NCBI RefSeq assembly: GCF_017948485.1
Contig: NZ_JAFFSX010000034.1
Coordinates: forward strand, 62,001-126,000
Direction of reading: 5' to 3'
DNA length: 64,000 nucleotides
Source of the DNA: Streptomyces sp. GESEQ-35
GTDB taxonomy: Bacteria > Actinomycetota > Actinomycetes > Streptomycetales > Streptomycetaceae
Shown: positions 10,613 through 18,931 of the stretch, piece after piece
How positions within the stretch are numbered: position 1 is the stretch's first letter
Layout: each line of letters opens with the position of its first letter
Notes under the pieces: generated by a model
Seen by the model: only the letters and a program-made list of their open reading frames with translations
What the model was told of the DNA's origin: nothing
Database searches by the model: none
Position numbers and translations under genes: made by a program

Positions 10613-11940
10613 TGTGCCATCCACCGGTCCGGCAGCGCATCCCTGCGCCCCGTTCGTGACCGCTCCGCCTGTCCCCGCAGCAGCTCGGCGGCCTCGTCGG
10701 CGTCCCGTAGCCGCGCTGTGACGGTCTTGTTGGCCCCCGTGTCCACGTGGACGTCCGCAAGCCGCCAGAAGCGCATCCAGGGCCCCTGAACGAGTCGTAC
10801 GCTCTGGACCTTCGCGTGCGGCACCAGGGCCAGTCGCCGGCGCAGGAGCCCGTGCCGGGCGGCGAACACGGTGTCGGTGACCGCCAGGCCGTAGCCGCGC
10901 CACCACAGGGGTACGCACCGGCCGGCCCGGCGTGGCGGCCGGGAGAGGGACGGCGGCACCGTCGCTCCGGGCAGCACGCGCGCGATGACGGACTCGGCGA
11001 TCTCGCGCGGGGCGACCGGCAGCAGCAGGGAGTTCGAGGAACCGGCGACGTCCAGCTCGACGCGCACCCAGCCCCGGCGCCGCCACAGCAGCGGCTCCAC
11101 GATCCGTACGGTCTGCACGCGCCCCGGCGGCACCGTCTCGTGGACGCGGTCCAGGAGCCCGCGGTCGATGCGCAGCCCGTCCGGGGACTCGGCGACCGTC
11201 CAGTCGTACTCCGCGACGAACCGCCCCACACTGCTCGCGCCCGCCGCGCCGAGCAGCGGCAGGCCGACCGCGAGGACCGTCCACACGCTGTGGGTGGCGA
11301 GCCAGATCAGCGGCGGTACGACGAGCGCGGCGGCGAGCGTGCCCCAGGTCGCGCCGGTCAGGACGAGGGACAGGGCGAGTACACCGGGAGGCGTGCGCAG
11401 GAGCTCCTGCGCCGGCGCTTCCCCGACTTCGTGCGCCGTCTCGGGCGCGAAACCCGCCGCGCGCGCGAGCAGTTCGGCGCGCAGGGCACGCGCCTCGTCC
11501 GCGTCCAGGAAGGCGAGTTCGTCCTTCTTGTCCGTGCCGATCACGTCGAGCTTGAGCTTGGCGACGCCCGCGACCCGCGCGAGCAGCGGCTGGGTGATGT
11601 CGACGGCCTGGATGCGTTCGAGTCGGATGTGCGCGGCACGCCGGAACAACAGGCCGGTACGGATGCGCAGTTCGGTGTCGGTCACCGCGAAGTGCGTGAA
11701 CCACCAGGTCAGGAAGCCGTACAGGGCGGCGGCCGGGACGATCACGGCGAGCGCGATCAGCAGTGTGGTCGTCGTCAGCCGGGTCAGCTGGCGCTGCGCC
11801 TGGTCGGGGTCGTGCACCGCCCACCCGATGAGTACGGCGACCGGCGCCCACGCCCGCCTGAGCGGCGTCACGGGGTGCAGCCGCCGCTCGGTCACGGGTT
11901 CCTTCTCGCGTACGGCGTCGTCGACGCCCGGCACTGTCAC
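10606..11940 (-). CDS. membrane protein with bacterial PH (DUF304/YdbT-type) domains
   Basis: 444 aa with pairs of hydrophobic helices (about residues 58-80 and 190-235) that separate bPH_2 domains. The family signature (ITDxxLxxRxGLxxRxxxxVPxxRIQxV) appears three times in variant form: TDTELRIRTGLLFRR, SPDGLRIDRGLLDR and TDTVFAARHGLLRRR. This is the layout of B. subtilis YdbT, whose partner is YdbS. The GTG overlaps the stop of the upstream YdbS-like gene (GTGA), so the two are one transcript and probably one complex. Exact role unknown. Confidence 0.87.
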   Translation of the reverse strand: MTVPGVDDAVREKEPVTERRLHPVTPLRRAWAPVAVLIGWAVHDPDQAQRQLTRLTTTTLLIALAVIVPAAALYGFLTWWFTHFAVTDTELRIRTGLLFRRAAHIRLERIQAVDITQPLLARVAGVAKLKLDVIGTDKKDELAFLDADEARALRAELLARAAGFAPETAHEVGEAPAQELLRTPPGVLALSLVLTGATWGTLAAALVVPPLIWLATHSVWTVLAVGLPLLGAAGASSVGRFVAEYDWTVAESPDGLRIDRGLLDRVHETVPPGRVQTVRIVEPLLWRRRGWVRVELDVAGSSNSLLLPVAPREIAESVIARVLPGATVPPSLSRPPRRAGRCVPLWWRGYGLAVTDTVFAARHGLLRRRLALVPHAKVQSVRLVQGPWMRFWRLADVHVDTGANKTVTARLRDADEAAELLRGQAERSRTGRRDALPDRWMAQP

Positions 11941-12440
11941 AGCCCTGCCGATCGTGCCTCGCCGAGTTCGGTGAGCCGGTCGCGCAGCCGTTCCGCCTCG
12001 ACCGGATCGAGTCCGGGAATCGTCGCGTCGGTCGCGGCGGCCGCGGTGTGCAGCTGCACGCTGGCCAGCCCGAAGTGCCGCTCGACGGGCCCGGAGGTGA
12101 CCTCGACCAGTTGCAACCGCCCGTACGGGACGACGGTCAGCTCACGCCACAGCACGCCCCTGCTGATCAGCAGGTCGTCGGCGCGCTCGGCGTACCGCCA
12201 GGAGCGCCAGTTGCGCTCGACCATCACCCAGCCCCATATCAGCAGGGCCAGCGGCAGCAGCGCGAAGGCGGCCCACACGGGACCGGCCAACAGACCGAGC
12301 AGCAGCCCCGTGCCCAGCGTCAGCAGTCCCAGCCACACCACCAGCAACAACCGACGCATCCGCAGCAGCCCGGGCGGCAGCCCGATCCACGCCTGCTCGA
12401 CCCCCGCCGCCTCCGGGTTGTCCCGGCTCCCCGTCTCCAT
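11937..12440 (-). CDS. small membrane protein with one bacterial PH domain (YdbS-type)
   Basis: 167 aa: two hydrophobic helices (about residues 28-70) followed by a single bPH_2 domain (RADDLLISRGVLWRELTVVPYGRLQLVEV). It is the single-domain partner of the following gene, with which it overlaps by 4 nt; the pairing matches YdbS-YdbT. The ATG at 12440 has no clear ribosome site. It is divergent from nuoD2 with only 39 nt between, including a TACGTAGG direct repeat (12451-12466). Confidence 0.85.
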   Translation of the reverse strand: METGSRDNPEAAGVEQAWIGLPPGLLRMRRLLLVVWLGLLTLGTGLLLGLLAGPVWAAFALLPLALLIWGWVMVERNWRSWRYAERADDLLISRGVLWRELTVVPYGRLQLVEVTSGPVERHFGLASVQLHTAAAATDATIPGLDPVEAERLRDRLTELGEARSAGL

Positions 12441-12479
12441 ACGGCAAGCGTACGTAGGTACGTAGGGGAGACTGTGTCC

Positions 12480-13631
12480 ATGACTCCTACGACGGAGACC
12501 ACGGTCGGTATCGGCGGTGCCGCGGAGAGCACCGACATGGTGCTCAACATCGGGCCCCAGCACCCGTCCACGCACGGGGTGCTGCGGCTGCGGCTCACCC
12601 TCGACGGCGAGCGCATCACGAGCGCGGAGCCCGTGATCGGCTATATGCACCGCGGTGCGGAGAAGCTCTTCGAGGCGCGCGACTACCGCCAGATCATCAT
12701 GCTCGCCAACCGCCACGACTGGCTGTCGGCCTTCTCGAACGAGCTGGGTGTGGTCCTCGCCGTGGAGCGCATGCTCGGCATGGAGGTCCCTCCGCGCGCG
12801 GTGTGGACGCGCACGCTGCTCGCGGAGCTGAACCGGGTGCTCAACCACCTGATGTTCCTCGGCTCGTATCCGCTGGAACTCGGTGGGATCACTCCGATCT
12901 TCTACGCCTTCACCGAGCGCGAGGAACTCCAGCACGTCATGGAGGAGGTCTCCGGCGGACGCATGCACTACATGTTCAACCGCGTCGGCGGCCTCAAGGA
13001 GGACCTGCCCGCGGGCTGGACGTCACGCGCGCGTGCCTCCGTCGCCGCCCTGCGCTCGCGTATGGACCGCTTCGACGACCTGGTGCTCGGCAACGAGATC
13101 TTCCGCGGGCGCACGCGCGGAGTGGGCGTCCTCGCGCCGGAGGCCGTGCACGCGTATGGCGCGAGCGGGCCGATCGCGCGCGCCTCCGGCGTCGACTTCG
13201 ACCTGCGGCGCGACGAGCCGTACCTCGCGTACGGCGAACTCCAGGACACGCTCGGGGTCGTCACCCGGAACGAGGGCGACTGCCTCGCCCGCTTCGAGTG
13301 CCTCCTGGAGCAGACCCACAACTCCCTCGACCTCGCCGACGCGTGCCTCGACCGGCTCGCCGAACTGCCGCCCGGCCCGATCAACCAGCGGCTCCCCAAG
13401 GTCCTCAAGGCGCCGGAGGGCCACACCTACGCCTGGACCGAGAACCCGCTCGGCATCAACGGCTACTACCTCGTCAGCAAGGGCGAGAAGACGCCGTACC
13501 GGCTGAAGCTGCGGTCGGCTTCGTACAACAACATCCAGGCGTTGGTGGAGCTGCTGCCGGGGACGCTGGTCGCGGACATGGTGGCGATTTTGGGGTCGCT
13601 GTTCTTCGTGGTCGGGGACATCGACAAGTAG
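12480..13631 (+). CDS. nuoD2: NADH-quinone oxidoreductase subunit D paralogue (NuoD2)
   Basis: 383 aa, homologous to the 49-kDa subunit of complex I (NuoD, NDUFS2), which forms part of the quinone-binding site. Family landmarks run the whole length: NIGPQHPSTHGVLR, IGYMHRGAEKLFE, LAVERMLG, LNHLMFLGSYPLELG and the C-terminal MVAILGSLFFVVGDIDK. It stands alone, not in a nuo operon; Streptomyces has a complete nuo operon elsewhere. The ATG at 12480 is chosen since GGGGAG lies 9 nt upstream. The next gene, convergent, is a MidA-type methyltransferase, whose human relative modifies this very subunit. Confidence 0.93.
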   Translation: MTPTTETTVGIGGAAESTDMVLNIGPQHPSTHGVLRLRLTLDGERITSAEPVIGYMHRGAEKLFEARDYRQIIMLANRHDWLSAFSNELGVVLAVERMLGMEVPPRAVWTRTLLAELNRVLNHLMFLGSYPLELGGITPIFYAFTEREELQHVMEEVSGGRMHYMFNRVGGLKEDLPAGWTSRARASVAALRSRMDRFDDLVLGNEIFRGRTRGVGVLAPEAVHAYGASGPIARASGVDFDLRRDEPYLAYGELQDTLGVVTRNEGDCLARFECLLEQTHNSLDLADACLDRLAELPPGPINQRLPKVLKAPEGHTYAWTENPLGINGYYLVSKGEKTPYRLKLRSASYNNIQALVELLPGTLVADMVAILGSLFFVVGDIDK

Positions 13632-13686
13632 GCGGCACGATTCGGGAGACGGCACTGGGCGGGAAACTGGGCGGGAAGCAGGAGCC

Positions 13687-14712
13687 CTAGGCGAGCGGGT
13701 TCGGAATTCCCACCGGCTGCACCAGCCACCCGAAGTCGCCGAGGCCGCCGACTGCTGTGAGCTCGGCGCTCTCTCCCGCGTTCGCGAGGGCGCGCACGTA
13801 GGCCGCGGGATGGGTGGTCGCCAGGGCTAGTGGGGGGCGTGCGCCTGCTATGCCCAAGGCGCGCAGGGCGTCGCGCTGGCGCAGGAGGTGGGCGCCGGAG
13901 CGTGCGTCCGGGAGTGCGCTGCGGAGCGCGTCGAGAGGCGCGCACGCATCCAGCGCGACGTGTGCCGTGATGTCGCACGACCCGTCCGGCACGGGCGGCG
14001 TCTCGCGCCCCTGGCGGAAGCCGGTGAGCGTCCCGAACGGCGGGCGCGCGTCCGCCGTGTGCGTGTAGTCGACGGCGACCGCGAGCCCCCGGTCGAGCGT
14101 CGCGACCGCCGACGCCCAGGCCTCGTCCCGGGGCAGCCCGATCTCGGCGCGCACCCCCGCCTCGGCCGACAGCGGCCACCATCGGTCCAGCCACTCCGCC
14201 TCCGCCCCGGAGACACGTTCACCGAGCAGTTCGGTCCCGTCCTCCCGGACGAGCACCAGCCGCGGCACGCCCGAGGTGTCGACCTCGGCCACCTCCACGG
14301 GCACGTTGTCCAGCCACTCGTTGGCGAAGAGCAGTCCGGTGATGCCTTGTGGGGGCGCGCTGCGCCACTCGATGCGGTGATCGAGACCGGCGGGCCGGGT
14401 GGCGACCTCGACGGCGTACGCGCGCGTGCGAGCGGCCACGCCGGCGGGCAGCGCGGCCAGCACGCCGGTGACCAGCTCCCCGCGCCCCGCCCCCATGTCG
14501 ACGAAGTCGAGCGGCTCGGGTCCGTCCAGGGCTTCGTCGACCTCGCACAGCAGCCTGGCCACGGCTTCGGCGAAGAGCGGCGAGGCGTGCACGGACGTAC
14601 GGAAGTGACCGCCCGGACCCTCGGGCCTGCGGTAGAAGCCGTCCGGCCCGTACAGAGCGGCCTCGGTCGCCGCCCGCCAACCGCGCCAGTGCCCCGCTGT
14701 CTCGTCCGTCAC
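13687..14712 (-). CDS. SAM-dependent methyltransferase of the MidA/NDUFAF7 (DUF185) family
   Basis: 341 aa. The N-terminal HFRTSVHASPLFAEAVARLL and the SAM-binding VDMGAGRGELVTGVL (about residues 70-85) identify the family, with FANEWLDNVPVEV and VDYTHTA further on. NDUFAF7, the human member, dimethylates an arginine of NDUFS2 during complex I assembly. Here the gene converges on nuoD2 across 55 nt, which makes NuoD2 the obvious candidate substrate. That is inference; no substrate is known to me for bacterial members. Confidence 0.85.
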   Translation of the reverse strand: MTDETAGHWRGWRAATEAALYGPDGFYRRPEGPGGHFRTSVHASPLFAEAVARLLCEVDEALDGPEPLDFVDMGAGRGELVTGVLAALPAGVAARTRAYAVEVATRPAGLDHRIEWRSAPPQGITGLLFANEWLDNVPVEVAEVDTSGVPRLVLVREDGTELLGERVSGAEAEWLDRWWPLSAEAGVRAEIGLPRDEAWASAVATLDRGLAVAVDYTHTADARPPFGTLTGFRQGRETPPVPDGSCDITAHVALDACAPLDALRSALPDARSGAHLLRQRDALRALGIAGARPPLALATTHPAAYVRALANAGESAELTAVGGLGDFGWLVQPVGIPNPLA

Positions 14713-14830
14713 GCCGTCAGGTTAAGCGCACAGGGGAACGGAGCCTCCACCTTGCGGAGTATGCGAGCCCGGTGCGGATCGGCCCTCCGGTTGACCCCTG
14801 CACGCATCATGCTTCCCTACTCTGGGTTAC

Positions 14831-16036
14831 GTGCAGCGCCTCTACGACTTCCTCCGCAGGCACCCGACATGGGTCGACGGCTTCTGGGCCCTCGTCCTGT
14901 TCGGGATCTCAGGCGCGGGCGTCGTCAGTGTCGACCCATCGTCGGACCACCGGGGAACCGTAGCCGAGGGGTTCGTGGTCTCCGCGATCCTCTGCGTGGT
15001 CGTCGCGCTGCGCCGCCGTATGCCGGAGAGGATGCTCCTGCTGGCCCTGGTCGCAGGGATGGCGCAGCTGATCCTGGACATCGAGACGGTCGTCGCCGAC
15101 TTCGCCATGCTGGCGATCGTCTACACGGTCGCCGCGACCGGTGCCCGCTGGGCCTCCCGCCTCGCGCTGGCGGGCGGACTGTGTGCGGCGGCCCTGGCGC
15201 AGGTGCGCTGGCCGGAGTACCAGACGAGCGCCGCGGGGAACGTGGCCCTGGCGGTCCTTCAGACGGTGCCGTTCGCGCTCGCCTGGGTGCTCGGCGACTC
15301 GGTGCGCACCCGCCGTGCCTACTTCGCGCAGCTGGAGGAGCGCGCCACCCGGCTCGAGAAGGAGCGGGAGGCGCAGTCCAAGGTCGCGGTGGCCGCCGAG
15401 CGCGCCCGGATCGCACGCGAGCTGCACGACGTCGTGGCACACAACGTGTCGGTGATGGTGGTCCAGGCCGACGGTGCCGCCTACGTCCTCGACTCCGCGC
15501 CCGACCAGGCGAAGAAGGCCCTGGAGACGATCTCCTCCACCGGCCGCCAGGCCCTTGCCGAGATGCGCCGCCTGCTGGGCGTGCTGCGCACCGGCGAGCA
15601 CCAGGAGAGCGGCGAGTACGTCCCGCAGCCCGACGTTCAGCAGATAGACGAGCTGATCGAGCAGTGCCGCACTTCGGGCCTGCCCATCGACTTCAAGGTC
15701 GAGGGCACCCCGCGGCCGCTGCCCAGCGGCGTCGAGCTCACCGCGTACCGCATCGTGCAGGAGGCACTCACCAACACCCGCAAGCACGGTGGGCCGAACA
15801 CGGGCGCCAGCGTGCGCCTGGTCTACTTCGACGACGGCCTCGGCCTGCTCGTCGAGGACGACGGCAAGGGCGCCCCGCACGAGCTGTACGAGGAGGGCGG
15901 CGCCGACGGCCAGGGCCATGGTCTGATCGGGATGCGCGAGCGGGTCGGTATGGTCGGCGGCACCCTGGACGCGGGCCCGCGCCCGGGCGGCGGCTTCCGG
16001 ATCAGTGTGCTGCTCCCGCTCAAACCGGCGCACTGA
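14831..16036 (+). CDS. two-component sensor histidine kinase (NarL/DesK-type, HisKA_3)
   Basis: 401 aa. Several hydrophobic helices (about residues 15-165) form the sensor part without a large external domain. Then come a coiled coil (LEERATRLEKERE), the phosphoacceptor region ARIARELHDVVAHNVSVMVVQ and an HATPase_c domain with EALTNTRKHG, EDDGKG and GHGLIGMRERV. The partner regulator begins 85 nt downstream. The GTG start has only a weak ribosome site; a TACTCT -10-like box ends 7 nt before it, so the message may be leaderless. The signal is unknown. Confidence 0.92.
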   Translation: MQRLYDFLRRHPTWVDGFWALVLFGISGAGVVSVDPSSDHRGTVAEGFVVSAILCVVVALRRRMPERMLLLALVAGMAQLILDIETVVADFAMLAIVYTVAATGARWASRLALAGGLCAAALAQVRWPEYQTSAAGNVALAVLQTVPFALAWVLGDSVRTRRAYFAQLEERATRLEKEREAQSKVAVAAERARIARELHDVVAHNVSVMVVQADGAAYVLDSAPDQAKKALETISSTGRQALAEMRRLLGVLRTGEHQESGEYVPQPDVQQIDELIEQCRTSGLPIDFKVEGTPRPLPSGVELTAYRIVQEALTNTRKHGGPNTGASVRLVYFDDGLGLLVEDDGKGAPHELYEEGGADGQGHGLIGMRERVGMVGGTLDAGPRPGGGFRISVLLPLKPAH

Positions 16037-16121
16037 CGCCGACGCACGCCCCCTGTTGACACCTGTCACGCCCCCGCCATGCACTCAGCCGAGACAACAG
16101 ACGAGAACGGAAGAGGCCCCG

Positions 16122-16793
16122 ATGACGATCCGCGTGATGCTCGTCGACGATCAGGTGCTGCTGCGCACCGGATTCCGGATGGTGCTCGCCGCCCAGCCGG
16201 ACATGGAGGTCGTCGCGGAGGCGGGCGACGGTGTCGAGGCGCTTCAGGTGGTGCGCTCGACCGCCGTCGACGTGGTGCTGATGGACGTACGCATGCCCAA
16301 GCTCGACGGCGTCGAGGCCACGCGCCGCATCTGCGCCGAGCCCGACCCGCCGAAGGTGCTGATCCTGACCACCTTCGACCTCGACGAGTACGCCTTCTCG
16401 GGGCTCAAAGCGGGCGCGTCCGGCTTCATGCTCAAGGACGTGCCGCCGGGGGAGCTCCTGACCGCCATCCGCTCCGTGCACAGCGGAGACGCCGTCGTCG
16501 CCCCCTCGACGACCCGGCGTCTCCTCGACCGGTTCGCGCCGATGCTGCCCAGCGCCGGCAAGGAGCCGAAGCACAAGGAGCTGGAGCGGCTCACCGACCG
16601 TGAGCGCGAGGTCATGGTGCTGGTCGCGCAGGGGCTGTCCAACGGGGAGATCGCGGCCCGGCTGGTGCTGTCCGAGGCGACCGTCAAGACGCATGTGGGC
16701 CGCATCCTCACCAAGCTGGGGCTGCGGGACCGGGTCCAGGTGGTGGTCCTGGCTTACGAGACGGGGCTGGTGCGGGCCGGCGGACACGGCTGA
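16122..16793 (+). CDS. NarL/FixJ-type response regulator
   Basis: 223 aa: receiver domain with the acidic pair LVDD, the phosphoacceptor aspartate in VVLMDVRMP, the Thr of ILTTF and Lys of LKDVPP; C-terminal LuxR-type helix-turn-helix (TDREREVMVLVAQGLSNGEIAARLVLSEATVKTHV in its usual place, about 155-190). It follows its sensor kinase by 85 nt and is almost certainly its partner. Targets cannot be read from the sequence. Confidence 0.94.
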   Translation: MTIRVMLVDDQVLLRTGFRMVLAAQPDMEVVAEAGDGVEALQVVRSTAVDVVLMDVRMPKLDGVEATRRICAEPDPPKVLILTTFDLDEYAFSGLKAGASGFMLKDVPPGELLTAIRSVHSGDAVVAPSTTRRLLDRFAPMLPSAGKEPKHKELERLTDREREVMVLVAQGLSNGEIAARLVLSEATVKTHVGRILTKLGLRDRVQVVVLAYETGLVRAGGHG

Positions 16794-16826
16794 TCGCGGG
16801 TGCGCACGCCTCGGTAGGGTCGGCGC

Positions 16827-17459
16827 ATGCTCCTGTGGATCAACGGTCCTTTCGGCGGCGGTAAGACACAGACCGCATACGAGATCCAGCGGCGGCTGCC
16901 CGGCAGTGTCGTCTGCGATCCCGAGCACGTCGGGTTCGGTCTGAACCGCACGCTGCCGCCCCAACTGCGCGGCGACTTCCAGGACTTGGTGGCTTGGCGG
17001 CGGGGTGTCGTCGAGGTGCTGGATCTCGCCCTCACCAAGCACGACGGCGTGGTGATCGCGCCCATGACGGTCACCGACTCCCGCTCCTTCGCGGAGACCG
17101 TCGGACGGCTGCGTGAACTCGGCCACGACGTACACCACTTCACCCTCCTCGCGCAGCGCGAGACCGTCCTGAAGCGCTTGCGGGAGCGCAACTTCGGACA
17201 CCTCCTTGGGTACGTCGGCGGCAAGAACGTCTCTCTGCGCCGGGAGAGTTGGGCGGTACGGAAGCTCGATCACTGCCTGGAGCGGCTGCGCGAGCCGGAG
17301 TTCGCCGAGCAGCTGTGGACGGACCACTCGACGGTGCCGAAGACCGCGGACCGAATCGCCGTGCTCGCCGGACTGACGCTCAGGCCGAACACCGAAGGGG
17401 CGGTGCGGACGCGGCTCAGACAGGCGCGGATCGGGATCAGACACATCCGGTTCGACTGA
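16827..17459 (+). CDS. TmrB-like ATP-binding protein (tunicamycin-resistance type)
   Basis: 210 aa. It aligns along its whole length with B. subtilis TmrB as I recall it: MLLWINGPFGGGKTQTAYE (Walker A), DPEHVGFGLN, DDFQ-like GDFQDLVAWR, PMTVTD, HHFTLLAQRETVLKRLR, a DRC-like DHCLERL and the terminal IRHIRF. TmrB is a peripheral membrane ATP-binding protein that protects against tunicamycin, an inhibitor of the first lipid-linked step of wall polymer synthesis. Resistance to tunicamycin itself is not shown for this protein; it may guard against another nucleoside antibiotic. It starts 33 nt after the response regulator, so it may share its transcript. Confidence 0.85.
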   Translation: MLLWINGPFGGGKTQTAYEIQRRLPGSVVCDPEHVGFGLNRTLPPQLRGDFQDLVAWRRGVVEVLDLALTKHDGVVIAPMTVTDSRSFAETVGRLRELGHDVHHFTLLAQRETVLKRLRERNFGHLLGYVGGKNVSLRRESWAVRKLDHCLERLREPEFAEQLWTDHSTVPKTADRIAVLAGLTLRPNTEGAVRTRLRQARIGIRHIRFD

Positions 17460-17474
17460 GCCCTTGGGGCCGGC

Positions 17475-18566
17475 TCAGCGCAGGATGCCCTCCAGGAAGT
17501 CGCTGCCCAGCCGGGCCACCACGGATATGTCCAGCTGGTACTGGATGTACCGCCCGCGGCGGCGCGTAGTGATCAGGCCGGCCTTCTTCAGGACGCTCAG
17601 GTGGCGGGATATCTCCGGGGCCGTCATGCCGTGGATCTGCGCCAGCTCGCTCGTGGTGTAGGCAGTGCGGGCCAGATGGCGGCAGATGCGCATCCGGACG
17701 GGGTGGGACAGCGCCGTCATCCGCAGGGCGAGCTGCTCGACGGAGGACGAGGCCGAGAGTTCGGGGGAACCGACCGGATAGTGCAGCACGGGTTGCCAGT
17801 CGGGGCGGTACAGCACGGACAAGTGGGGCCGACCGAGGCTGGTCGGAATGAGGAGGAGGTTGCCGTCCTCCGTGGCCGTACGCGCCACGCTCAGTTTGTC
17901 GACCGTGATCACCCCGGCGGCCTCGTCGAGCGCGATCGCGGGGGACACCGCGGCCAGAGCCTCGGCCAGGCCCTTGTGGCGCAGCATGTCCGTCTTGTGG
18001 CGGGCGTCCGCCGTGAGCTGGTGGCGCAGCCGGGCCCAGGTCTCCGCGAAGAATGCCTCGTCGCAGTCCTCGAGGAACTGCCGCAGCCAGGCCCGGATCC
18101 TGGGCGGGTCGGCCAGCAGCAGTTCGCTGAACCGCTGCTGTTGCGGTCCCCGAGCGGCGGCCAGCTCCAGAGCACGGCGGCGCAGCCCGGCGTCGGCGAG
18201 CACGCCGTAGGGCATCGCGCACGTGAACTCCATGGCCGCATCCACGAACTGCTCGTCCGTCAGCTTGTCGAGCAGGTCCAGTTCCTCTGCGAGCGTCGCG
18301 CCGGGGAGCGTGGCCCCGCCGGGGATTCCGGCGTACGGCAGGAACACGTCCGAGAACGTCGTCCGCCAAAGGAAGTCGGCCTCGCACATCCGGTCGGCCA
18401 GATGCGGGTCGAGCCGGGCGGTCACGGCGGTCACCCACCCCTGAAGGCCGGGATGGTGCCCGGGCTCGGACAGCGCGTGCAGCGCCATGCCGAGCTCGGC
18501 CACGGGCGAAGGGACGACGGCGACCCTTTCCGGCCGCAGCCCCGCGATGTCGATGGTCACGCTCAT
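17475..18566 (-). CDS. ArsR-type winged-helix regulator with N-terminal DUF5937 domain
   Basis: 363 aa. The C-terminal 90 residues are an ArsR helix-turn-helix (LSHPVRMRICRHLARTAYTTSELAQI, then EISRHLSVLKKAGLI and the RRGRYIQYQLD wing). The N-terminal 250 residues form a DUF5937 domain, found only in front of such helix-turn-helix units in Actinobacteria and likely the sensing part. No metal-binding cysteine pair of classical ArsR is present. ATG at 18566 has GAGGG upstream. It converges on the TmrB-like gene with 15 nt between. Confidence 0.85.
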   Translation of the reverse strand: MSVTIDIAGLRPERVAVVPSPVAELGMALHALSEPGHHPGLQGWVTAVTARLDPHLADRMCEADFLWRTTFSDVFLPYAGIPGGATLPGATLAEELDLLDKLTDEQFVDAAMEFTCAMPYGVLADAGLRRRALELAAARGPQQQRFSELLLADPPRIRAWLRQFLEDCDEAFFAETWARLRHQLTADARHKTDMLRHKGLAEALAAVSPAIALDEAAGVITVDKLSVARTATEDGNLLLIPTSLGRPHLSVLYRPDWQPVLHYPVGSPELSASSSVEQLALRMTALSHPVRMRICRHLARTAYTTSELAQIHGMTAPEISRHLSVLKKAGLITTRRRGRYIQYQLDISVVARLGSDFLEGILR

Positions 18567-18715
18567 GCCCTCATGGTGCACGCCGCCACTGACAACGCGA
18601 CCTCGGATTGACGGCGGTCGTCAATCGACGCGACTTCCCGGCCGCGGCATCGCAACCTGGGACTCCCGGGGCAGCCGCGGAGCCCGATTTCTACGTCCCG
18701 AGAAGGCGATCCGCC

Positions 18716-18931
18716 ATGAGCATCACCCAGCAGTACCTCCTCGACACCTACCGCGCCCGGCAGCTGGGCGAGCCCGCCCCGCCCGCGCCCGGCGCGCACG
18801 ACTGGCAGGTCGTGCGCGAGCTGCGCGACCACCGGCAGTTCAGCGCGGTCGTCGCGGGCCGCCCGGCCCACGGGCGGCTACGGCCGGCCCTGGCCCGGTG
18901 GCTGCGCCCGCGCCCGCGTTCTACTTGCTGA
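18716..18931 (+). CDS. small conserved Arg-rich protein
   Basis: 71 aa, starting MSITQQYLLDTYRARQLGE after a good AGAAGG ribosome site, with a short Pro/Ala stretch and an Arg-rich end. It carries one possible amphipathic helix (VVRELRDHRQFSAVV). Similar short proteins occur in other Streptomyces by my recollection, which supports it being real; function unknown. It is divergent from the ArsR-like gene (149 nt) and its 3' end overlaps the end of the convergent aldolase gene by 11 nt. Confidence 0.6.
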   Translation: MSITQQYLLDTYRARQLGEPAPPAPGAHDWQVVRELRDHRQFSAVVAGRPAHGRLRPALARWLRPRPRSTC

